A stretch of DNA of 64,000 nt, taken from the NCBI GenBank assembly GCA_004431415.1, contig QPMI01000475.1, positions 1-64,000 of the forward strand. Reading direction: 5' to 3'. The stretch is from Cyanophora paradoxa. Its lineage: Eukaryota; Glaucocystophyceae; Cyanophorales; Cyanophoraceae. The notes under the pieces are model-generated. The model worked only from the letters and a program-made list of their open reading frames with translations. It did no database searches and was not told the origin of the DNA. A program made the position numbers and the translations under genes. This document shows positions 50,945 through 60,608 of the stretch, piece after piece (within the stretch, counting starts at the first letter, position 1; each line of letters starts with the position of its first letter).

Positions 50945-52187
50945 TCAGCTGCCCCTAGGCCTCGTGCTGCTCTTGTTCTTGTACCTGAAGATGGGGACGC
51001 GACGGCGGCGCGGCGCGGCCGTCGATCAGCAGCGCGCGGGGCCCGGGGGCGGGGCGGGGCGGGGCGGGGCGCACAGGATGCATATGATGGTGACGGTGGC
51101 GATGAGGATGGCGATGACGAGCAGCGCCGTCCAGTTGCGGAGGCGCGCGGTCCGCCTCTCCCGCACCGCCACCCGCTGCAGCGTCGCAAGCTGCGCGCGC
51201 GTCGGGCCGGGCCGGGCGGGGCGAGGGGCGGGGGCGGGGGCGGGGGCGGGGGCGGACCTCCTCGGGGCTGAGGGCGTGCACCTCGGAGGCGGGGGGGATC
51301 TCGATGTCGACGGGTACGGCGGGCGTGATCCAGGACTTGCCGAGCTCGGAGGCCTGGAGGAAGCGCTCGGCCCGGCGCCGCTTCTTCGCGGCGCACGGGT
51401 TGTTCCGCTCGTTGAACGAGTCCACGAGCTGCTGCACGAGCGCGTCCCGCGCCACCCCCGTGATCTTCGTCCGGCACCGCGGGCACTCCTCGTAGTTCTT
51501 GCGCCACTCCAGCAGGCACGGCCCGTCGAACGTGTGGCTGCACGGCGACACTACCCTCCCCGGAATCAGAGCGCTGCCGGCGCGCCGCGGAACCGCGGCC
51601 CGCACCCGTCACGCAGTAGCTGAGCAGGTCGTTGCAGAGGCTGCAGATGAGCGCCTCCTGCAGCACGGGGTCCGTCTGCGGAGCGCGCGCGCGCCGCCGC
51701 GTCAGGAGCGCGCCGCGAAGGGCGCGGCGCGGCGGCCGGGCCTCGGGATCGAGCGTCGAGTGGCCGTCCCTCGCTGCTTCGTGGATGTACTTGAGGACGT
51801 TGTGCTGCGCGCGGGCGGGCCGCATGAGATGCGCCGCCCGCCGGGGGAGCCAGCCGCCCGCACCCGTATCAGGCCCAGCGTCTCCTCCTCCTCCACGCGC
51901 TTCACGTAGAACACCTTCTTCCTCCGCTCGTTCTCGCGGGGGACCACCACGACTTGCCTGCCGCCCGCGCGCGAATCAGCACTGCGGTAAGCGCGGGCCT
52001 CGCGCCCAGCCGCGGTCAGCGCCGGCGGTCGTGTGCTCGCCTGATCTTGAGTCCGAGGCTCTTCAGCGCGCGCGCCACAGTGAGGAAGAGCCCGGGCGTG
52101 CCCCCGCCCCCGTCCGTAAAAAGCAACCGGCTGCAACCCGCTGAGGCAGTCTGACGCAGACTGTGAGCTTTGCATCGGCTTCGCCAC
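50945..52187 (-). CDS. RING-finger protein with C-terminal membrane anchor
   Basis: Minus strand, spliced. The RING is split by an intron: ICSLCNDLLSYCVT, then VVSPCSHTFDGPCLLEW and CPRCRTKI, giving C-x2-C ... C-H ... C-x2-C ligands. Later parts read DALVQQLVDSFNERNNPC and a C-terminal hydrophobic helix (NWTALLVIAILIATVTIICI), ending after a last short exon in KNKSSTRPRGS. Likely a tail-anchored E3 ubiquitin ligase of an internal membrane. Upstream exons include QVVVVPRENERRKKVFYVKR. The N-terminal start near 52,187 is a guess. Confidence 0.65.
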
Positions 52188-52274
52188 TTTCCCAGCGCTG
52201 GCAGCATCGATGGAGGGCTAGCCCCGAACCCCGAGACGCACAGTCAGCGAGCAACGTCGACGCGGCTCGTCGGT

Positions 52275-53057
52275 ATGGCCCAGAACGAAGCACTGGAGCG
52301 GCTCGAGCGCGAGGTGGCGCGCGAGCTTGCGGCGTTGCGGGCGATACCCACTTCGGACGGGCCCGCGACGGAGACAGCGCTGAGGACTGCCGCGGCTGCT
52401 CTGGACCGCTTGCGGTCTCTCGCCGCAGAGGCGGCCGCAGGCGGCCGGCAAAGTCCGCTGCAGCGGGTCCGCATGTACGCATCTGACACGCTGACCGGCG
52501 CCTGGTCTGCAGCTGCGACTGACATCGCACGCCAGGGCTGAGGAGGAGCTCCAGGGGCGGCGAATGCAGCTGCAGCAGGCGCGAGCAGTCGCAGAGGCGG
52601 CAGCGAGGGCGCGCCTGCTCGGGCCGGCGTCAGGCAGGTCGAGCGCCGGGGCGCGGGAGGAGGAGCAGTACGCCGCCGACGTGGAGGACGCGGACGAGTC
52701 GGCCGGCCTGCTTCGCGAGCAGCGCGTCTCGTCCAAGGTCGGCCGTGCGCGGGCGGCGCTGGCGCTGGCCGAGGGCATCGCCGGCGCGACGGTTGCCGAG
52801 CTGGATCGGCACGGCGAGCGCCTGGGGCGCACGCGCCAGAAGCTGGAGACGGCGGGGGAGCGCCTGGGGTGCGCCGGACACCCCTCGCGGCTCCCTCCTC
52901 CTCTTGAGGCTCAGCCGGCGCGGGCAGGGCGCACCAGAGGCGGACGCGGGAGGCCGTGGCGGGCTCCCGCGTGGAGCGGAGGAAGCTCCTGGCCGGGGCC
53001 GCCGTGCTCGTGCTCGTCTGCCTCATCGCCGCCTGGTGGCGCTGGCGCGACCGGTAG
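52275..53057 (+). CDS. Qb-type SNARE, Vti1-like
   Basis: Starts MAQNEALERLEREVARELAAL, a helical N-terminal domain. Introns near 52,472-52,540 and 52,870-52,930 are needed to join frames. The SNARE motif runs from LLREQRVSSKVGRARAALAL through ELDRHGERLGRTRQKLETAG, then a C-terminal membrane anchor (LLAGAAVLVLVCLIAAWWRW) and four residues. The tail-anchored layout with heptad repeats fits Vti1 or a related Qb SNARE in Golgi/endosome fusion; the subfamily is not certain. Confidence 0.7.
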
Positions 53058-53442
53058 CTATAGCTCCGCTCCGGGCCAGGCCGGGCGAGGACGCCGCCTC
53101 CGCCGGGCGCCGCCTCAGTAGTAGTAGGAGCGTTAGACAGCCGCAGTTCAACGGTTTGAAATCGATGCACAGGAATTCATTTAACAGCAAATCACAGAAT
53201 CTCATGAAACGCAAGGCGCTGCGAGCTGTCTGTGTACATCAGAGCAAACTTGAAGCTACGAGGGCCCGCGGGGTACCCGCCAGCTCAAGTATGCGACCCG
53301 AACTTGAAATCTAAAGGACTAGACTGCTAGCGAACTGACCCGGCAGCTGCATCCGCAGCCGCGCACTGCCGCTGACCCATACCATGGATCGAAATACGAA
53401 AACGCGGAGTCTCTACCGTCTCCGAGGCGCAAGCCGGCGCGC
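53058..53442. other. Spacer between convergent genes
   Basis: Between the SNARE (+) and carrier (-) stop codons. Lower GC than the genes; no feature recognised. Confidence 0.45.
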
Positions 53443-55305
53443 TCACAGCGCGAGCAGGCGGGGCGCCGGCGCCGCCGCGAATCTCCGGGGCGTGGCCGAC
53501 GGAGCGGGGCCGGCGGGGCGCGGGGCCACGAAGGCGGCGGCGCGGGGCCCACGCGAGCTCCAGGGGGCGGAGGCGGAGGCGGAGGGCCCGGCGGAGGCGG
53601 CGCGGCGGGCCTCGGCCTCGCGGATGCGGCGGCGGCGGGCCTTCATGACGGGCCGGACGGCCTCGTAGACGGAGAAGAGGACGGCGGCCATGGGTCCCAG
53701 GTACCCGATGCGCGGCAGGATCCCCTTCGAGAGCGCGATCGGGCCCTCCTCCTTCACGATCCGCGCGAAGCAGTCCCCGATCCCCTGCGCCCGCCCCGCC
53801 CCGCCGCCGGCGTCAGCTTGGGACTTTAGCCCCGGCGCGCGCCGCGCTGCGCCCGCCCGCTCGCCTTGTACTTGTTCGGGTCGTCGGCGCGCTGCGTCAT
53901 CAGCCGGGTCTTCACGACGTCCACGGGGGTCTGCGGGGCGCGCGTAGTGTCGGCATTGGGAGGAAGCCCTGCCGCGCGAGGGCGAGAGGGCCTCGCGCGT
54001 ACCATCATCGCCGCGGCGAGGGCCCCAGAGACGCCTGGGCGGGCGGTCACGGGCCGGGGCGGGAGGGGGGGGGGGGGGGGGGGGGGGGGTACGCGGACCG
54101 CCGAGGGCGAGGTTTTCGGGCTTGGCGAGGGTGCGCCCCCCCACAAAGGCCTCGTACATCCCCTTGAACTGCTCGAAGAAGACGAACGCCAGCGTGTTGT
54201 ACGGCACTGGAAAAGAGGGGGGATGAGTCCGGGAGGGGTACGCGGGTCGGAGCCTGAGCCTACCGTCGCGCATGAACTGGGAGGCTGCGCCGACGTAGAG
54301 GCCCCGCGGGAAGCCGTCCGTCTTGATCAGGTCCGTCGCCACCGCCAACGCGTTGGGGTACAGGTCCGCCTGCCCCCAGTCGACGCGGGAACGGGGGGGG
54401 GGGGGGCGGAATGCATGTGTACCTGGACGCGCTGCTTGAGGATTTCTTGGGGTACGCGGAAGGTGAGGGCGCAGGTGGCGCCCACTGCGCCGGCCACGAG
54501 CTGAACGACTCCTCGGTTCGAAATGACGTCACCCAGCTGCGCCCCGGCTCGGGAGGAGGTACAGGGTACCGGGCGGGCCGGGGGTACCTTGTCCTTGACG
54601 GTCTCGTAGGAAAGGAACTGCGCGGCGCCGGAGGGGACGGAGAGGACAACGCAAGGAATGATGCCTGGCGGCCGCGCTCAGGCGTGGGGCGGCGGCGAGG
54701 CGGGAGGGGCGGCGCCGCACCCTTCGCGAACGTGCCGAGCGACAGCGCGGTCTTGATCGTCTTCGCTTGCCGCCGGGTGCGGAGGACGTCCATCGGGTGC
54801 AGCAGCGTCTGGGCAAGGCCGCGCCTGCGCCCGCCGCGAAGGGTCAGCCGCCGCCGCGGCGCAGCGCGCTAATCTGGCCCCGATAGACTCGTTTCTTTCC
54901 GCTCTAGCGCGCGGCCGCAAGTCCCCGCCGCGAGCACTGATCGGGCTTGGGGGGCGCTCACGCAATTGAGCCGCAAATTACGTTGTCCGTGTGCGTTAGC
55001 TGCCGGAAAATCGTGCGCACTGTCAGATAAGCTGGAGCGCGCGCAGCGCGTGCTGGAGGAGCCTGGCGGATAGCTAGGCACGCCCCGCAGCCCGCGCCGA
55101 TCGCGCGCGCAGCCCCGCGCCGGCTCATTGCATATGGGGCGCGCATGAAGTGAGCTAACTGTACCTGCACATCGTCGTCCGCGGCGGCGGGTGCGGGTGT
55201 CGGTGCTGGCGCCGCGGCGGGCTTGGCCCCCGCGGCCACGAACATCACTTGAACTCGGCCAGTATCGCCGAACTGCCGCTGCCGCCGCCTGGGAGCCATT
55301 TCCAT
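53443..55305 (-). CDS. Mitochondrial carrier family (SLC25) protein
   Basis: Minus strand, at least seven exons. All three carrier signatures are present in order: HPMDVLRTR, VPQEILKQR and TPVDVVKTR. Between them lie GLYVGAASQFMRD, VPYNTLAFVFFEQFKGMYEAF and, near the end, GILPRIGYLGPMAAVLFSVYE. An inner-membrane solute exchanger of six helices. The VPxExxKQR form in repeat 2 recalls S-adenosylmethionine carriers, but substrate is not assured. The C-terminus is an Ala/Pro-rich tail. A possible first exon starts at 55,305 (MEMAPRRRQRQFGDTG); the 5' structure is uncertain. One intron holds a long C run (54,064-54,089). Confidence 0.8.
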
Positions 55306-55543
55306 CGCCGACAAATCGATCGGAGGGGTACGCACAATCTCAAAGCCCAAAAGCAGACTAGCTGCTCTCGCCGCCCACCGCACTCTCTGGTGGGCCAGCA
55401 ACAGGCGCGGTGACCTGCAGCAGCCTGCAATTCCTGGGACCTGCCCGCAGCTCCCAGCCCCCGGCACCCCGCGAGCCGTTCTCCTGGGCATCCAGGCAGC
55501 GGCCGCGTCCTCTCATTGAAGCTCGTCACGTAGCTTGCTAGAA

Positions 55544-58021
55544 ATGAACAGGTCCGCTGCCTCCTGCGGTCTTTGCGTGCCCCAGTGTCCCGTTTAGAGG
55601 CTCAGCTTCCACCGCAGGTACAAGCAGATCAAGCAGCTCGGCGATGGAACATACGGCAGTGTCATCAAGGCCGTGAATAGGCAAACGGGGGAGGTGGTGC
55701 GCTGCTCTCTCCTGCCTCGCCGAGGGCGAGGCCCGCGGGCTTTCCTCGAGCCCCACACGCCCCACCTAATCCGCAGCTAACCATAGCTATCATTCCCCGA
55801 TTGTCCGGGCGCCGCCTCACCCGCCGCTCGCTCTCCCGGCAGGTTGCCATCAAGAAGATGAAGAAGAAGTTCTACTCGTGGGAAGAGTGCATGGCGCTGC
55901 GCGAAGTGAAGGTCGGCTGCGCGAGCCACGCTGCGCATCTCCCGCCCACGCCCCGCCGCAGTCCCTGCGCAAGATGAACCACCCCAACGTCGTCAAGCTC
56001 AAGGAGGTCATTCGGGAGAACGACGAGCTGTACTTCGTGTTCGAGTTCATGGAGCTCAACGTGTACCAGATGATGAAGGACCGGGAAAAGCTCCTCCCGG
56101 AGGCTCGCATCCGCAACTGGCTGTGCGTCTCATTCCCGCACACCCGAAGGTGTTGCGGCTCACGCCCGGTCGGCGCGCAGGTATCAGATCCTGCAGGGCC
56201 TTGCATACATGCACAAGCACGGATTCTTCCACAGAGATATGAAAGTGCGCTCCCTTTCTCTTCTTTTCTCCGCGCTCCTTTCGTTCCCTTCCTTTTCCCT
56301 CCCTACGGCGCCTCGCGCCGCAGCCTAGCAGATGAACCCTGTTTCCCTCCCTCTCCTCGCCTTCCTTCTCCGTTCCCGCCCGCCCCCTCCGCCGGCCGCC
56401 CCCGCAGCTGTCCTGACGCTGCGCCGCCACGCAGCCGGAGAACCTGCTGGTGACGAAGGACACGGTGAAGATTGCCGACTTCGGTCTGGCTCGGGAGATC
56501 CGCTCGCGCCCGCCGTACACGGACTACGTCTCGACCCGCTGGTACCGCGCCCCGGAGGTCCTCCTGCGGTCCACGAACTACAACTCGCCCATCGACCTCT
56601 GGGCCGTCGGGACCATCATGGCCGAGCTCTACACGCTCCGGTGCGCCCCGCCAGACCCCCCGGCCCCAGCCCGCGGGCCAGCGGCTGAGGCGGCCGGGCG
56701 CGGCAGGCCGCTCTTTCCGGGAAGCTCGGAGGCGGACGAGATCTACAAGGTCTGCAGCGTGCTGGGCCCGCCGACGCAGCAGACGTGGCCCGACGGCCTC
56801 AAGCTCGCCAACGCCATGAACTTCCGCTTCCCCCAGGTGCCCCCCGCCCCCGCTCACCCCCACCGCGGTCGAGGCCCGACGCGCTTTTTCGCAGTTCGTT
56901 GCGACGCCGCTGTCGGCGCTGATTCCGCACGCGAGCCCCGAGGCGATCCAGCTGATGACGGACCTGATCCACTGGGACCCGGCGCGGCGCCCGACGGCCA
57001 CGCAGGCGCTGCAGTACCCCTACTTCCAGGTCGGGGTGCAGCTCCCAGTCGTGCCGCGCATGCCGGCGGTCGGCCAGCAGCAGCAGCAGCCGAGCTCGCA
57101 GCCGGGCAGCCAGCGGCCGTCCTCGATCGACCACGTGCCGCAGGGCCCGCTGACGAACATCCAGGACCTCAACGGGATGCCGCTGCAGGCGATCAAGGGC
57201 GAGTCGGCGCCGGCGCTGCCCTCGATCCAGCGGAGCGAGAACAACTCGTTCTACGGGAACAGCGGCCTCGGGAGCCAGTCCACGTCGCCCTTCGGCCTCC
57301 CCGCCGTCGCCCGCAACCGCGGCGCCGGCTCCCCGACCGGCAACAAGCCGGCCAACACCGGCGCCCCCGAGGACTGGAGCGTCCGCAACTCCCGCTACAA
57401 GCCCGGCGTCAACCCGCAGGGTGCGCTCACTCCCTGCCCCTCGCTCCTCCCGCGCCGCCCGCCGACCGCCGGCCGGCCGCAGCTGTGGGCGGGACGAGCT
57501 ACGGGGCGGGCCCCTCGAACGCGGGCGGGGGCGGCGACGTGCTGGGCGCCGCCTCCTCGTCGGCCTTCGGCGGCGGCGGCAGCCCGGGCATGTACGGCAA
57601 GCCCGGCATGGGCGGCGGCGGCGGCGGCGGCTACGGCGTCGGGGGCGGCGGCGGCTACGGGGCGGGGGCCGGCGGCAACCTCTACTCGGCGCCGAAGCCG
57701 GCGGGCGGGATCCAGATGCCCGGCATGGGCGTCGGCGGCGGGATGGCCGGAGGCTACGGGGGCGGCTCGTCGTACGTGCCCCCGATGGGCCGCGGGGCCG
57801 GCGGCGGCGGCGGGTACGGCATGGGCGGCGGCGCGGGCAACTTCGGCAACTTCGGCGGCGGCGGCGGCTACGGCATGGGCGGCGGCAACGCCGGGGGCAT
57901 GGGGAGCGTCCCGCGAAACAACTTCGGGGGCAACGCGGGCCTGCCGCCCCTCGGCGGCAACTCCCCGGGCTCCAACTCGGGGCTGCCCTCCATCGGCCAG
58001 CAGGGCGGCCGCCGGCGATAG
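55544..58021 (+). CDS. RCK-family protein kinase (MAK/ICK/LF4-like)
   Basis: Nine exons join in frame to 593 residues: 55,544-55,551; 55,618-55,696; 55,843-55,911; 55,962-56,122; 56,181-56,244; 56,435-56,640; 56,707-56,836; 56,895-57,420; 57,483-58,021. All introns are GT-AG. Glycine loop [14 protein letters not shown] lysine, [32 protein letters not shown], and the TDY activation motif ([16 protein letters not shown]) are diagnostic for the RCK family, which sets cilium and flagellum length. The C-terminal half is disordered and glycine-rich (GGGGGYG repeats, 57,520-57,900). Exon 1 is only 8 bp. Confidence 0.93.
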
Positions 58022-58724
58022 GTCGCGCGCCTCGCGTCGCCCCTCGGCGTGCCTTTAGGCTGCGCCCTCCCCGCCTCCATGCTTTCGAACCCCGCCCCTC
58101 CTCCCACACCAATCCTGCAGCCCCTCATTCGCACCCCCCCTCTCCCCTCAAACCAGTGTACCACTTCACTCTTGCGTTTTGCCTGGGCTTTGGAGAGAGA
58201 GGAGGGGGGAGAGGAGGGGCCAAAGGGGGAAAAGGGGCGCAGATTTCGAGGGGAGAGAGGAATTTCAGAGATCGGAGTGAACAGAACAATCGTGAAGCTC
58301 AGTCAACGCATACGTGGGCCGCAGACATGAGCGTCGAGGGAAGAGACCTCATCCAACAAGCCGAGCGCGGCTGTTCGTCTATCTGTTGAAACCCGCGCGC
58401 GTTTTGCGATTGATCATGAGGTGCCGCGCGCAGCGGAGGTGTTTAGAACGTCTCAGGGCTTCGAGATCATGTGCGCGCGCTTCAAGATGGGCTCGCGATC
58501 TCGATTGCAGGCCAGGCGCCGGCTGAGCGGGCCGTATGCCCAGAATCCCGCCGGGCGTGTCGCACCAGGAGGCGGCGAGAATCTGCGAGGCTCGTCTCTT
58601 GAAAATGTGCGTGACGCGCCGCCCATCGGTGGTGCTCCCGTGTTTTCGCGCGCCGCCCATTTTCGCGGCGCATGCGCAGGTTTAGCTCGCAAGAGCGATT
58701 CATCGGAGACCGGCTACCGCCAGA
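58022..58724. other. Spacer downstream of the kinase gene
   Basis: Pyrimidine-rich then purine-rich DNA (58,070-58,260), then GCGCGC-containing sequence. No gene or repeat recognised. Confidence 0.45.
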
Positions 58725-59530
58725 GTGCGTTGCAATATTAATTGGCGCAACTTAGATCGCCCCCGGCTGGCCGCAGTCGCCCTCCTTGCAGTTTCGCGAT
58801 ATCGATTGAATTTTCGCGCGCGAAGGTACCAGACGTACGAGCAGAGGAAGACGCACGCGATGCAGGAGTTCTTGAAGCAGGAGCAGAATCATCAGCACTG
58901 GGAGCCGGTCGCACGCACGAACCCGCGCGGCGCACTCGGCTGGTTTCCGGGTCCGCGCGCGCGCTGCTTAGCGGCCCATGGGCCAACTTGCGTCTCTGAT
59001 TTGCGAGCTCCGTTGCTGACACAAATCCGCGCAGGCAAGAACGTCATCGTCTGCCCGCAGCCGGATGACCCGCTGGCGCCCCTCGCGCGCCCAGGGATCG
59101 CTGGCGGCGGCCTCGGTCGCAGCCAGGCGCACAATCTGCCCAGCCCGCCCCACTGCTGTGCGCCCCGTTTTCACAGCCCTCTGCAGGTGGACCTCGACGC
59201 GGGGGGCAACGCCCCGCGGGCCATTCCCCCGGGCGCCTTCAACCGGCCCGTTCCCTTTGCCGAGGGACCGCCGCCGGCGCCCTACCCGCAGCGGTGCGCC
59301 GGCCGCTGCGACAAGCCGAACGTGTACCCGCGTTGATTGCGTTGAGCAGGTTTGAGGGCCGGGGGCAGGGCCGGAACCTGCCGGAGCGGGGCGGGCCCAG
59401 CGGCTGGGGGCCCGTCGCGGGCGGGGCGGGGGAGCAGGAGCTCGGGCGGGGCGCCGGGGGAGCCTGGGGCGACATGCCCCTGCCGCCCTCCGAGTTCTGC
59501 TACCCGCTGCCCGAGTACATGCCCTTCTGA
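58725..59530 (+). CDS. Unknown protein, spliced
   Basis: Recognisable coding blocks: YQTYEQRKTHAMQEFLKQEQ (from about 58,826), GKNVIVCPQPDDP (about 59,035), VDLDAGGNAPRAIPPGAFNR (about 59,187) and a last exon from 59,350 to the stop, ending FCYPLPEYMPF. The last intron (59,295-59,349, GTGCGC...GCAG) is clear; the others are not resolved. The protein would be short, proline/glycine-rich and soluble. No family recognised. The first in-frame ATG (58,725) is provisional. Confidence 0.5.
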
Positions 59531-59734
59531 TCGCCCCTCGGGCTCGGCCGGCGACCCCGCCGGTCCTCGCTCTCGGCGGTCGCTCTTGTAGGTATGGAAT
59601 AAAGGCGAGGCCATGAAGGGCAAAGGAGGGAAGGGGTAGAGGGATGCGGGAGGGGTATCAGTCAAGGATGCGGAGGGGCGCGAAAGAAGTTGGAGGGGAC
59701 GGGAAGGGCTGTCGAGGAGGGCCGCCTGGAGAAG

Positions 59735-60197
59735 TCATCGGGCCCTGCGGCAAGCCTCAGAGTTCAGCTGCAGCTGCGCGGGCGTTGCGGCGGGAGGGGC
59801 GCGCATTCCGACCATCTCCTCCAGCTTCTTGAGCGACTTCTTCGCGTCCTGCGGGCGCCGGCGGCCGTGAGACGGCGCGGCCCGGCCCGGCGGGACTGGA
59901 GGAACGGCGGCGCCGGCGGACCTCGAGCAGGTGCCTCATTAGCTCCTCGTCCCGCACGCCGCGGTTCGCCTCGTAGCTCGCGCGGATCTGCCGCGCGGCG
60001 CTCGAGCTGCTCAAAGGCGGCGCCGGCCGAGGGCGCGGACGCGCGCGCACCTGTTCGCGGATGGCGTCGCGCGTGCCCGGATCGGGCGCGCCGCGAGCGG
60101 CGCGCAGCAGTCGCCTGTACAGGCCTATGCTCTGCGACCGAAGGAGGAAGAACTTGAGCGACGGCCGCCACGACCCCGCCGCCGCCGGCGCTGCCAT
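59735..60197 (-). CDS. LYR-motif protein, LYRM2-like
   Basis: Three exons on the minus strand (60,051-60,197; 59,922-59,987; 59,735-59,848) join in frame to 108 residues. SLKFFLLRSQSIGLYRRLLR contains the LYR triplet followed by helices (DAIREQIRASYEANRG, EELMRHLLEDAKKSLKKLEE). Length and motif match LYRM2, a mitochondrial matrix factor linked to respiratory complex I and binding acyl carrier protein. Introns are GT-AG, 63 and 73 bp. It is divergent from the gene at 60,609. Confidence 0.88.
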
Positions 60198-60608
60198 CGC
60201 TCAGCGCGCAAGCTGTTGGCTTGATTGACGCGGCCGCTGAGCCGCTCGACGTTCCGCGCGCTGTGCGCCTGCCTGCTGGATCGCGGGCTGGTGCCGCGTG
60301 CGGCTTAGCTATGGCGGAGGGGCGTCCGCGCGACTTCACCGCGTGCGGCACGCGCTCCTCTCCCCTCTTGTGCCGCTCGCACGCGGCTGCGCTGGCGCCC
60401 GTTCGTCGTCGAGGTCTGAGCCGTCGGCGCTGGAAGTCGTTGAAGGGCGCTACAACCCGCGCTAGCGTTCACACCGGCTAGTGTGGTCCGGAGTCCGGAC
60501 AGGACCTCCACGCACGAGTCGCCGGCAGCGCGAGCCAAGCCAGACAGTGTTTCAGTCGCGTACCCCACTCCGCTCGTTAGCTGGCAACGCCAGCAGCGGG
60601 CAGGCGCC
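60198..60608. promoter_or_regulatory. Shared upstream region of two divergent genes
   Basis: A 411-bp gap between the LYRM2-like (-) and HEAT-like (+) starts must hold both promoters. No TATA-like or repeated motif stands out. Confidence 0.35.

Noticed and set aside
56799-58112. 437-codon antisense frame opposite the kinase C-terminus
   Set aside because: Arginine-rich shadow of GGC/GCC codons; the nine-exon sense gene is fully consistent.
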